Assembly: GCA_963707275.1 (NCBI GenBank) | Contig: CAVPPH010000002.1 | Location: forward strand, 429,300-493,299 | Length of the DNA: 64,000 nucleotides | DNA from: JACKBK01 sp963707275 | GTDB lineage: Bacteria; Chloroflexota; Anaerolineae; JAAEKA01 | Reading direction: 5' to 3' | In this document: one piece after another, positions 8,043-16,760 of the stretch | Position numbering within the stretch: position 1 is the first letter of the stretch | Layout of the letters: each line of letters opens with the position of its first letter | Program-made: the position numbers and the translations under genes | Notes under the pieces: model-generated | The model's input: only the letters and a program-made list of their open reading frames with translations | Told to the model about the DNA's origin: nothing | The model's database searches: none

Positions 8043-10793
8043 ATGAAGCGACGCAAAATTGCGATAGCGTTAGTGGTCATGGTGATTGTCGCCATCGCCG
8101 CCACGTCATTGGTAAACGCCGGATCGTTTACCAACCAGGAAAGCCCGGAAGCCGCGCCCACACCGAGCGCGCCCGGGTTCTATATCGTTGGCAGTAAGAA
8201 CCTCGAACCGTTGGACTTTAACCATTCCGGCGATCTGCAATCCTTCACCTGGGCGACGCTGAACCCGGGCCAGGGACAATACAACTGGAGCGCCATCGAC
8301 GGCTACCTCGATCAGCACTATTGGCCACCCGGCCCCGGTCAACCCGGCAAGAAGGTGGGCATCACCATTACGACCTACGATGGCCGCTATGACGGCGGCG
8401 CGGAGGCGATGCCAGGCTGGGTGCGTCAGCAGGCCAACACGACGCTGCCAGGTACGATGACCGAAGCTGTCAAGAACGGCAACTTCGAGTCTGATCTGAC
8501 CAACTGGTCCACGGAAGCGCCGGCATCTATCACTACTTCCAATCCCCACGGCGGCTCCAAGGCTCTCCGGCTGGGCGGCGCGCCTAATACTACCGCTCGT
8601 CTGCTGCAGTATAACGTGCTCATCCCGGCGGCGCTCCACGACGGCGATTTCACCTACTGGTGGCGCACCGAGGCGACCTCGCCCGATCCTGACGACCGCC
8701 TGATCGTGGAAATCCTCGACGGCAACGATGTGGTCGTCACGGTCCAGAACCAGAACAACCTGGGCACCCAGGGCTGGCAGCAGCGGACGCTGGACATGGT
8801 TCCGAATGACGACCACTACGCGACGCTGCGCTTCACCGTCATCAACGACGGCGACGCCAACACATTGTCTGTTGTGGTGGACGACATCGGACTGACCGTT
8901 CAGCCTATCGTTCCCAAATATTGGGACGCTGCCTATCTCAGCCGCTACCAGACGTTTGTGCAGGAACTGGGCGCGCGCTATCGCAACGAGCCACGCGTGG
9001 AGTTTGTCGGCATCGGCAGCGGCATGTACGGCGAGACCATTCCGGTCAACAATGCCGACGATCCGGCGCTGTTGGCGGCCGGACTGACTCCCGATGGCTG
9101 GATTTCGACGGTCAACACGATCACGCAATACTACAAGGATGCATTCTCGCAGGGTGGCAGCTTGCGCAAGATCCTGATGCTGCAGGCCGCGCCCTTCTTC
9201 CGCGAGGCGGGCGAGCGGCGCGATTTCTCCGCGTTCGCAGCCGCACGTGACGTTGGCATCTCCAACAACGGGTTGTATTTCGACTGGAACTTCGCCGAGA
9301 CGTATCAGTACAACGCACCGTCCAGTCTCTGGCGCACCGCCTACTATGACGCCATCCTCGAACACGGCGACCGGGTGCCGACAGCTTTCGAAACCTACAG
9401 CTACATGATCGGGGCAGGCCCGTCGAGCAGATATGGCGGCGGACCGGCTGATCTGTTCTACTGGGGTGTGCTGAACGCGCTGGACAAGCATGTGGACTAC
9501 GTCCGCCTCTCCTCGTACAGCGACTGGTACCTGGGACCTAATGACACCCCGGTACAGGCGTTTACCAATATCATGCTCTGGGCCAAGCCTTATCTCGGCG
9601 CCAACCTGGATCCGAACAGTTCGCACTTCACCCCGTCGGTCTGGATCGCGATGCGCGATCACATGCAGCCGATGTGTTACTGGGGAACTGAATGCGAGAG
9701 CTTCAGCCAGTGGCCGGTGCTGGAGAACTTCCAGTTCTGGTTATACCAGTACGACAACGCGCCCAACGGCAAGACGGTGCTTGAGACCCATGTCGACGCC
9801 GTCCAGACCGGTAACGGCGGTGTTCAGCCATCCCTGGGACTCTGCCCGGCAGGTTCACAAGGGCCAGCAGACTATCCCTGCTTCAACAACGCCCACAATT
9901 CGCAGTTGCCGGCAGTGAAGGAAGCGCTGGCCATCCGGCGCACCGACCAGTCCACCAACAACTACCTGATGGCCTTCGACGCCGATGACGGCTACGTCTA
10001 CAACGAGAACTACGAAGCCGAGATCTCCGTCACCTACTGGGATCACGGCACCGACAAGTTCCGCGTGCAGTACGACTCGACCAGCGGGCCGAAGTACGCC
10101 AAGCCGGTCGGTTCCAACAACACCTGGGTGACCAAGCAGAACTCCGGGCAGTTCCGCACGGTCAAGTTCTTCGTCAACGACGCCCGCTTCGCCAACAACA
10201 TGCCGGGCTACACCGACTTCATCGTCGACTCGCGCGACGAGAACGGCAACAACGACGGCAACGAGTGGATCCACTTCGTCGATCTGAAGAAGGTGGATAC
10301 CAACGTGCCGACCGCGACGCCATCGCCGACGCGCACGCCGTCACCGACGTTCACGCCGACCAACACGCCGACCAGCACACCCACGTCGACCCCGACGCGC
10401 ACACCGACCGCAACGGCCACGCCGACCAACACACCCACCGTGACGCCGACCGGCACCGCGACGGTCGGCAGCATCGGCGGCGTGGCTTTCGTGGACAGCA
10501 ACAACAACGGATCGCCCGACAACGGCGAGCCGCGGCTGGGTTCGATGACCGTGGAGTTGAAGAACAACAGCGGCGCCGTGGTCGCAACGACGACCACCAA
10601 CAGCGGCGGCGGCTACAACTTCGCCAACCTGAACCCGGCCACCTACAAGGTCAGTCCGATGGCGCCGGCCAACTACTTTGCGCGACCTGTCGAATACGCC
10701 GTCAACCTGACGGCCGGCACGGCGCCGACAGTCAATTTGTCACACTATCCCTACCTCAAGTTCTATCTGCCGTTGGCAATACGAGGCGGATAG
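8043..10793 (+). CDS. Large exported barrel protein with carbohydrate-binding insert, TP linker and SdrD_B tail
   Basis: This 916-residue protein has a signal peptide (MKRRKIAIALVVMVIVAIAA) and an N-terminal half-barrel region (GFYIVGSKNL, then LNPGQGQYNWSAIDGYL) like the start of glycoside-hydrolase TIM barrels. A CBM_4_9-like jelly-roll insert follows (about residues 140-290, starting NGNFESDLTNW). Then come the rest of the barrel (GIGSGMYGE, AFETYSYM), a Thr/Pro linker (about 755-807), a SdrD_B/Cna-like domain (GGVAFVDSNNNGSPDNGEP) and a C-terminal YLKFYLPLAIRGG. It is presumably displayed on or released from the surface and acts on polysaccharide; catalytic residues are not assigned. AAGGAGA at 8028-8034 supports the start at 8043. 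A clear paralogue lies at 11956-14812. Confidence 0.8.
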   Translation: MKRRKIAIALVVMVIVAIAATSLVNAGSFTNQESPEAAPTPSAPGFYIVGSKNLEPLDFNHSGDLQSFTWATLNPGQGQYNWSAIDGYLDQHYWPPGPGQPGKKVGITITTYDGRYDGGAEAMPGWVRQQANTTLPGTMTEAVKNGNFESDLTNWSTEAPASITTSNPHGGSKALRLGGAPNTTARLLQYNVLIPAALHDGDFTYWWRTEATSPDPDDRLIVEILDGNDVVVTVQNQNNLGTQGWQQRTLDMVPNDDHYATLRFTVINDGDANTLSVVVDDIGLTVQPIVPKYWDAAYLSRYQTFVQELGARYRNEPRVEFVGIGSGMYGETIPVNNADDPALLAAGLTPDGWISTVNTITQYYKDAFSQGGSLRKILMLQAAPFFREAGERRDFSAFAAARDVGISNNGLYFDWNFAETYQYNAPSSLWRTAYYDAILEHGDRVPTAFETYSYMIGAGPSSRYGGGPADLFYWGVLNALDKHVDYVRLSSYSDWYLGPNDTPVQAFTNIMLWAKPYLGANLDPNSSHFTPSVWIAMRDHMQPMCYWGTECESFSQWPVLENFQFWLYQYDNAPNGKTVLETHVDAVQTGNGGVQPSLGLCPAGSQGPADYPCFNNAHNSQLPAVKEALAIRRTDQSTNNYLMAFDADDGYVYNENYEAEISVTYWDHGTDKFRVQYDSTSGPKYAKPVGSNNTWVTKQNSGQFRTVKFFVNDARFANNMPGYTDFIVDSRDENGNNDGNEWIHFVDLKKVDTNVPTATPSPTRTPSPTFTPTNTPTSTPTSTPTRTPTATATPTNTPTVTPTGTATVGSIGGVAFVDSNNNGSPDNGEPRLGSMTVELKNNSGAVVATTTTNSGGGYNFANLNPATYKVSPMAPANYFARPVEYAVNLTAGTAPTVNLSHYPYLKFYLPLAIRGG

Positions 10794-10814
10794 GCAAGCG
10801 ATACAAACGTCCCG

Positions 10815-10849
10815 CGGCAGGCTTGCCGGCAATGTCGGCAAGCCTGCCG
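10815..10849. terminator. 14-bp perfect hairpin after the exported protein
   Basis: CGGCAGGCTTGCCG (10815-10828) pairs fully with CGGCAAGCCTGCCG (10836-10849), loop of 7. It begins 21 bases after the stop codon of the large exported protein. It can serve as a terminator, though without a U-tract; each arm is itself partly palindromic, as in the dispersed repeat family of this window. Confidence 0.5.
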
Positions 10850-10884
10850 TTCCGAAAAACCTGGCAGATCGGGCTTCCATAGTC

Positions 10885-10914
10885 GCTGTGTGAATGAATT
10901 GTCATTTACACAGC
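10885..10914. promoter_or_regulatory. Inverted repeat upstream of the sugar transferase (possible operator)
   Basis: GCTGTGTGAATGA (10885-10897) and TCATTTACACAGC (10902-10914) pair at 12 of 13 positions around ATTG. It is AT-rich compared with the neighbourhood and lies 80 bases before the sugar-transferase start, where a dyad operator or attenuator hairpin could sit. Confidence 0.4.
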
Positions 10915-10993
10915 CCTTGATATTCATCCAGATTTCATGAAGACAGCGTACTCTATGGGTGAATGCGAAAGTCAAGAGTCCGGAGGCACGACC

Positions 10994-11704
10994 ATGCTGG
11001 AAACACAACCCCGAATGGCTACCTGGTACGAAGAGTCTTATCACCCTGTGGAAAGCACGCGCGATCGGTCGATACCCTACGAGCGAACCAAGCGCGCGTT
11101 TGATGTTGTGCTGGCCGCGACGCTGCTGGTATTGATCTCGCCGCTGCTGATGTTGATCGCGGTGGCGATCAAGATAGACAGTCGTGGCCCGGTGCTTTTT
11201 GTACAACGGCGAACGGGACGCTATGCGCGCCCCTTCAATTTCTTTAAGTTCCGCTCGATGAGCTACGGCACGAATCATGCGGATGTGCATCGCGAATATG
11301 CCCGCCGCTATGCCAACGGCGCAGACGACTCACTGGCCACCAAAGGTCTGTACAAACCGCAGACCAATGGCCAGGAAGTGACGCGAATCGGGCGGCTTCT
11401 GCGCATGTCGAGCCTGGATGAGCTGCCCCAGCTCTACAACATCCTGCGCGGCGACATGAGCTTCGTCGGGCCGCGCGCCTGGGCCGATTACGAGCTGGAG
11501 AACTACAAGGACTGGCACTTCCGACGGCTGGAGGTTCCGCCTGGTCTCACCGGTCTGGCGCAGATCAGCGGACGCAGCGCACTGGCCTTCGACGAGATCA
11601 TCCGACTGGACATCGAATACATCGACAACCGCTCGATCCGGCAGGACATCAGGATCATGCTCCGAACGGTTCCTGTGGTCGCAGCCGGCAACAACTCAGG
11701 CTGA
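10994..11704 (+). CDS. Undecaprenyl-phosphate sugar phosphotransferase (bacterial sugar transferase family)
   Basis: This 236-residue protein is a short, WcaJ/WbaP-core type priming transferase. It has one hydrophobic hairpin (about residues 38-60, VVLAATLLVLISPLLMLIAV) followed by the catalytic domain: KIDSRGPVLFVQRRTGR, FKFRSM, then R-x-G-R-x-L-R-x-x-S-L-D-E-L-P-Q and GDMSFVGPRAW, with PPGLTGLAQISGRS near the end. It transfers a sugar-1-phosphate to undecaprenyl phosphate to start assembly of a lipid-linked repeat unit at the inner membrane face. A GGAGG at 10980-10986 sets the ATG at 10994 rather than one at 10937. It lies between two paralogous exported proteins. Confidence 0.92.
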   Translation: MLETQPRMATWYEESYHPVESTRDRSIPYERTKRAFDVVLAATLLVLISPLLMLIAVAIKIDSRGPVLFVQRRTGRYARPFNFFKFRSMSYGTNHADVHREYARRYANGADDSLATKGLYKPQTNGQEVTRIGRLLRMSSLDELPQLYNILRGDMSFVGPRAWADYELENYKDWHFRRLEVPPGLTGLAQISGRSALAFDEIIRLDIEYIDNRSIRQDIRIMLRTVPVVAAGNNSG

Positions 11705-11955
11705 GCGTAGGCTCCGCCACCCTCGGGGACACTCTTCCAGCATTCGCCAGACGGCCTCGGGCTTTCGCATTCACAACCGGGCTGGCGCCCTTTCACCGCA
11801 TTCAAATCCAATCGGGAACGCCCTCCGCGAGTCTCGAGGCGCGCGATGCGCAATCGGCTCGCGCCGGCAATTCGTCCATGCGTGCCGCCTTGCGCGGGCG
11901 GCGAACCCTGCGAAGCAACACGCACAACGATCTTTACACTGAGGTGACCCATCGT
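11705..11955 (+). other. Non-coding gap before the second exported protein
   Basis: These 251 bases hold no convincing reading frame on either strand. Only the last part, with GAGGTG at 11941-11946, is clearly used as the ribosome site for the gene at 11956. I see no known riboswitch fold and no strong promoter. Confidence 0.5.
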
Positions 11956-14812
11956 ATGAAACCAAGACTACTGATCTACCTGGCCGCGATTGCCATCGTG
12001 ATTTTGGCATCTGCCGGCCTCGCAGCCAGCACGCAGGCTGACACCCATCCGCTGGACGTGCCGCCCGGTGCGCAGCCCGGCTTCTATATCGCCGGAAGCC
12101 AGAACCTGGACCCGGCCCAGTTCCACAACGCCGGCGACCTGCAGTTCTTCTGGTGGCGGGTCTTGAACCCCGATCCCGGCGTTTTCAACTGGTCGTCCAT
12201 CGACAACTACCTGGCCACCCACGCCATCAATGGCAAGAAGGTGGGCATTTCCATTGTGACGGCTGAGGGGCGCAGCGGCAATGGCGGTCTCCCCTCGCCC
12301 GGCTTCGTGCGCGGCAACCCGAATGTCTGGTACAACGGCGTAACCACCGACCAGATCTACGGCGGCGGCTTCGAGAACGGGCTGGCCGACTGGGTCACCT
12401 CCGGGCCGGTGACGACGGTCAACAACCCGGTGTTCGCCGGCAGCCTGGCGGCCAAAATGGGCGGCAACACCGGCTCGAGCGCGCTGCTGCGCCAGTACAC
12501 CTTCCGCATCCCCGCCTACCTGAGCAACGCGACCATCAGCTACTGGTGGCGCATGGAAACGGCCGAAGCGGCCGGCAGCGCCGCGGACACCTGGCGCGTC
12601 GAGTTGCTGGAGAACGGCAACGTCATCAGCACCATCCAGACCAACACCAGCGCCGGCGTTCGCGACACGTGGCAGCAGCATACGCTGGACCTGACGCCCT
12701 ACGAGAACCGCTCGGGTCGAGTTACGATTCACGCTCAACAACAACGGCAGCGCGCCCACCAGCCTGTTCGTCGACAACGTGGCGCTTAACGTCACGCCGC
12801 GCATGTTGAAGTTCTGGGCGCCGGAGTACAAGCAGCCCTACCAGACCTTCGTCCAGGCGCTGGCAGCCCGCTACAAGAACGACAGCCGTGTCGAGTTCAT
12901 CGGCATCGGCACCGGCATCTGGGGCGAGACGCGTGCCACCGACGAGGTGGATGACCCGGCGTCGCAGGCGGCCGGCCTGAACTCCGACCTGTGGATCAGC
13001 ACCGTCAACGCCATCACCGACATGTACATCTCGGCGTTCTCACGAAAGTGGTTCACTGACCAAAAGCGTGCTGCTGCAGATGGCGCCTTTCCAGTTCGTG
13101 CCGCGTGAACGCAAGGAGTTTTCGATCTATGCCGCCGAGCGCGGCGTTGGCCTGTCGCTCAACGGCCTCTATCGCCGACACCAACGTCGCGCTGGCCTGC
13201 GACCGGCCGGGGGTCGATTACAACTGCGCCGGCTCCTACGACCAGATCGTGCAGTTCAACAACCAGGTGCCCATCGGCTTCGAGACCTACGGGTACATGC
13301 TGCCGACCAAGACCGAGTTCCTGTGGGGTCTGCTCAACGGCATGGACAAGAAAGCCGATTACATCCGCATGTCTTCCTTTGAGAACCTGGTGCTGCCGGG
13401 CGGCGTACCCAACACGGACTACACCAACCTGATGAACTGGGCCAACCAGTGGATCGGCAAGGACCTGACCGACACGCCGTCGGTGTGGGTGGCCATGCGC
13501 GACCACCGCAACCCCTTCCGCTACGGCACTACCGGTGATGTCGAGTACACCAGCGAATACCCGCAGGTGGGCAACTTCCAGTTCTGGCTCTACCAGCGGG
13601 ACGACGCTCCTAACGCGCGCACCGTGCCCGAGACCAACCAGGCCACGGAAGGAGGCCAGCCGGTTGGACTGGGCCTCTGCCCGGCCGGCGCGGCCGGCCC
13701 GCCCGGCTATCCCTGCTTTGCCAACGCGCACAACCCGGCATTGCCCGACAGCGCATCGGAAGCCTGGGTGATCCGCCGCACCGATCAGTCCACCAACAAC
13801 CCGCTGATGGCCTTTTCCATCGACGACGGCTACATCTACGGCCTCAACAACCAGGTCGAGATCAAGGTGACCTACTGGAACAGCGGCAGCGGACCGCTGG
13901 ACGCTCAACTACCTGGACAGCGCCGGCGTGCAGCAGAGGGCGATCCCTGCGGGCAGCGCCAATCAGTGGGTGCAGAAAACCAACACCGGCGCCTTCGTGA
14001 CCGTCAGTTTCACGCTGACAGACACCCAGTTCTCCAACGGCATGGCCGGCGGCGTGGACTTCGTGCTTGACAGCCGCAGCGACAGCGGCGCCAACGACGG
14101 CAACGAATGGATCCACTTCGTCGAAGTGAAGAAGCTGGGCGGCCCCGATCCGCTGCCGACGCCCACCGGTGTTGCCACGTCAACGCCCACCAGCGGCCCG
14201 ACACGTACGCCAACTCCCACCTGGACGCCTTCACAGACGCCGACAGCCACGTCCACCGCGACCCAACTGGCGACCGCGACACCGACGGCCACCAACACAC
14301 CGACTGCGACAGCGACACGCACGCCGACTGCGACAGCTACCAACACGCCGACACGCACGCCAACGGCAACCGCAACGGCAACGCATACATCGACCCCGAC
14401 CGCAACGGCTACGAATACGGCCACACCGACGCGCACGCCAACGGCGACGCCGACAGCGACCCTGTCGCCCTACGGCGCGATCCAGGGCATCGTTTTCCAC
14501 GACGTCAACGAGGATGGCATCTACACGCTGGGCACCGACCTTGCGCTGCCTAACGGCCGCGTCGAACTGAGCAATCAGGCTGGCCAACTCATCGGCCTGC
14601 AAGTGACGACCAGCAGCGGACGCTTCCTGTTCGACTTCCTGGCGCCAAACGCCGCCTACCGCGTCAAAGAGGTCGCGCCGTCTGGTTTTGCGGCGGCGCC
14701 AAACAACGACGCCAGCTACTTCGTGACCGCCGGCTACCCCGTAACTGTGGACTTCGCGCACCGGCCCATGCGTTCCCTGTTCCTGCCGATGATCAGCAAG
14801 GGACAGCAGTAG
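11956..14812 (+). pseudogene. Paralogue of the large exported barrel protein, four frameshifts
   Basis: The frames join into a protein of about 950 residues with the same order of parts as the product at 8043: signal peptide, GFYIAGSQNL, LNPDPGVFNWSSIDNYL, jelly-roll insert (GGGFENGLADW), barrel half (GIGTGIWGE, FETYGYML, SVWVAMRDH), Thr/Pro linker (14150-14460), SdrD_B-like domain (GIVFHDVNEDGIYT) and a C-terminal RSLFLPMISKG. Long stretches match the first protein almost word for word (RRTDQSTNN, FQFWLYQ, GNEWIHFV). Breaks occur near 12716, 13048, 13170 and 13903; each is a one-base slip leaving intact coding sequence on both sides, so the gene may be whole in the living cell. GAGGTG precedes the ATG. 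Confidence 0.75.
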
Positions 14813-14870
14813 CGCCACGTCACCAGTTGACCTTCCAGTGTCGCGCTTGCCGCGATGCTAATTGACCAAT

Positions 14871-14907
14871 CATCCGCCCCGTCGGTTCAGCACTGACGGG
14901 GCGGATG
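14871..14907. terminator. 13-bp GC-rich hairpin after the exported paralogue
   Basis: CATCCGCCCCGTC (14871-14883) pairs perfectly with GACGGGGCGGATG (14895-14907), loop of 11. It follows the stop at 14812 and precedes a transcription unit starting at 15044, so a terminator role is plausible. Confidence 0.5.
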
Positions 14908-14913
14908 TCGTTG

Positions 14914-14948
14914 AGGTGCCGGGAACTCTCCGCAAGTCCCCGGCACCT
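14914..14948. repeat. AGGTGCC palindromic repeat, copy 1
   Basis: AGGTGCCGGG (14914-14923) pairs with CCCGGCACCT (14939-14948), and the middle reads AACTCTCCGCAAGT, again partly palindromic. The element at 34454-34488 has the same outer arms and the same ACT-CCG-AAGT type core, showing a dispersed family. Confidence 0.65.
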
Positions 14949-15043
14949 GCTCAGGGGATTCGCTGAATAGCCAGAGACGGGCTTTGATGGTAAACTGCCC
15001 CGCGGTTACCAGTTGGATATCCCTGTTTCGAGCGAGCGTTTGT

Positions 15044-15634
15044 ATGATACGAGTTCATCCCTCGGCTGAGGTTTCGCCACAAGCTACGGTCGGTGAAGGC
15101 ACCCAGATCTGGCACCAGGCACAGGTGCGCGAGCGCGCCCGGATTGGCCAGCATTGCATCGTGGGCAAGGGCGTCTACGTGGACTTCGATGTGGTGGTCG
15201 GCGACTGCTGCAAGCTGCAGAACGGCGCGATGCTCTACCACGGCGTGGAACTGGACGGCGGCGTCTTTGTCGGACCGGGCGCACTCCTGACCAACGACCT
15301 GCTGCCACGCGCGATCACTCCTGACGGCGCGCTCAAGACTGACGACGACTGGCACGCGGGCCGCATCGCAGTCGGTTACGGCGCTTCGCTCGGCGCGGGC
15401 TGCGTGGTGCTGCCTGATGTCAGCATCGGACGCTTCGCGATGATCGGCGCAGGCGCAGTCGTGACGAGGAGCGTTCCCGACCACGGCTTGGTGCGCGGCA
15501 ACCCGGCCCGGCTGGCCGGCTACGTCTGCGCCTGCGGGCAACGGCTGGTCGAGGACGACTCGCAGCGCGGCGCGTTTCGCTGCCCCGCCTGCCAGCGCAG
15601 CTATCAATTTCCTCCTGAAGGAGACCTGGCTTGA
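15044..15634 (+). CDS. Left-handed beta-helix sugar N-acetyltransferase with C-terminal zinc ribbon (WbpD-like)
   Basis: The hexapeptide-repeat pattern (VHPSAEVSPQATVG, IGQHCIVGKGVYV, VGYGASLGAGCVVLPDVSIG, MIGAGAVVTRSVPDHGLVRGNPA) marks an LbH acetyltransferase of the type that modifies UDP-amino-sugars for surface glycans. After the usual end of the family (GNPARLAGYVC) there is an extra zinc-ribbon-like tail with CxC, then CPxC (C-A-C-G and C-P-A-C). The stop overlaps the start of the oxidoreductase gene by four bases (TTGA), so the two are translationally coupled; such acetyltransferase-dehydrogenase pairs are typical in diacetamido-sugar synthesis. The start at 15044 is the first Met of the fold. 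Confidence 0.85.
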   Translation: MIRVHPSAEVSPQATVGEGTQIWHQAQVRERARIGQHCIVGKGVYVDFDVVVGDCCKLQNGAMLYHGVELDGGVFVGPGALLTNDLLPRAITPDGALKTDDDWHAGRIAVGYGASLGAGCVVLPDVSIGRFAMIGAGAVVTRSVPDHGLVRGNPARLAGYVCACGQRLVEDDSQRGAFRCPACQRSYQFPPEGDLA

Positions 15635-16618
15635 CACAACCAGTCCGCACCGGCGTGATCGGCGTCGGCAACATGGGACAACACCACGCGCGCATCTACG
15701 CGTCCAGCCCCGGCAGTGCGCTAGTCGGCGTGGCTGACACCAACCTTGCCCGCGCGCAGGAGATCGCCAGCCGCTACGGCGTCGAAGTATTTACCGACTA
15801 CCGCGACCTGCTGCAACGCGTCGAGGCGGTCAGCATCGCCGCGCCGACTACCCTGCATCACCGCATCGGGCTGGATTGTCTGGCAGAGGGCATCCATCTG
15901 CTGATGGAGAAGCCGCTGGCCGCGTCGGTGACCGAGGCCACCGAACTGGCCGCAGCCGCTGAAGTCTTCGGGGCTGATCCTGCAGGTCGGACACGTCGAG
16001 CGCTTCAATCCGACCTTCGTCGAGCTGGCCAACGTGCTGGTCGACCACACGATCCTGGCAGTTGAGGCCCGCCGGCTCAGCCCATTTGCCACGCGTGCCG
16101 CCGATGTCAGCGTGGTCTACGACCTGATGGTCCACGATCTCGACCTGATTCTGACGCTGGTGCGCGAGCCGCTGGCCAGCATTCAGGCGACCGGCAGCCG
16201 CATCCGCTCGCCTCAGCCTGACCACGCGATGGCGCTGCTGACCTTTGTCAACGGTCAGGTCGCCAGCCTGTCGGCCAGCAAGGTGACGCAGCACAAGGTG
16301 CGCCAGATGGCGGTCACTTGTGCTGGCGCCTTCGTCGTCGCTGACTTCCTGACGCGCACCGTGATGATCCATCGCCAATCGACCGCCGACTACTTCGCAC
16401 AGCACGGCGAGGTGCTCTACCGCCAAGAGGGGCTGATCGAGCAGGTCTACGTGCCGCAGATCGAGCCGCTGCACGCCGAGTTGCACCATTTCCTGGCCTG
16501 CATCCGCGAGGGACGTCCTCCGCTGGTCGGCGCGACCGACGCCATGCGCGTCATGGCCGTCGCCGACGCCATCGAAGGCAAGATTTTGAACGGCGCGGGC
16601 GGGTCCAGTGACCGGTAA
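15631..16618 (+). CDS. Gfo/Idh/MocA-family sugar oxidoreductase, one frameshift
   Basis: The N-terminal Rossmann fold shows GVIGVGNMGQHHARIY, then a strand/loop EAVSIAAPTTLHH and a cofactor-closing E-K-P in LLMEKPLAAS. The second part, in another frame, starts LILQVGHVERFNP and carries the substrate domain (DLMVHDLDLIL). A single extra T near 15966 causes the shift; removing it restores the text between the halves. Family members oxidise or isomerise nucleotide sugars with NAD(P). Coupling with the acetyltransferase suggests a role in making an N-acetylated amino sugar for the surface glycan. TTG at 15631 is the start. Confidence 0.85.
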
Positions 16619-16760
16619 CCAGAAGCCAGAATCGGTAAACAGTGACCAGAAGTCAGAGGTCGATCACGGTTTCGTGCCGCCTGCCACCTGCAACCTGCCA
16701 CCTGACATTTATCATCTGACCTCTGCCATCTGACCTCTGATCTCTGATCTCTACCACCCC
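16619..16760. repeat. Degenerate intergenic repeat words (CTGCCACCTG / CATCTGACCTCTG)
   Basis: The gap between the oxidoreductase and sbcC-like genes is built of drifting near-repeats: CCAGAAGCCAGAATCGGT and CCAGAAGTCAGAGGTCG, then CTGCCACCTGCAACCTGCCACCTGAC, trimmed here, and CATCTGACCTCTG twice followed by ATCTCTGATCTCT. No gene or known RNA is visible. Similar patches occur at 190-272. Confidence 0.55.

Noticed and set aside
8106..9662. 518-codon open frame on the minus strand
   Set aside because: Lies wholly under the large exported protein, which has a signal peptide, ribosome site and paralogue.
10305..10465. Thr/Pro coding repeats (also 14150-14460 and 25480-25640) as CRISPR or microsatellite arrays
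   Set aside because: They are translated linkers with irregular units and no spacers.
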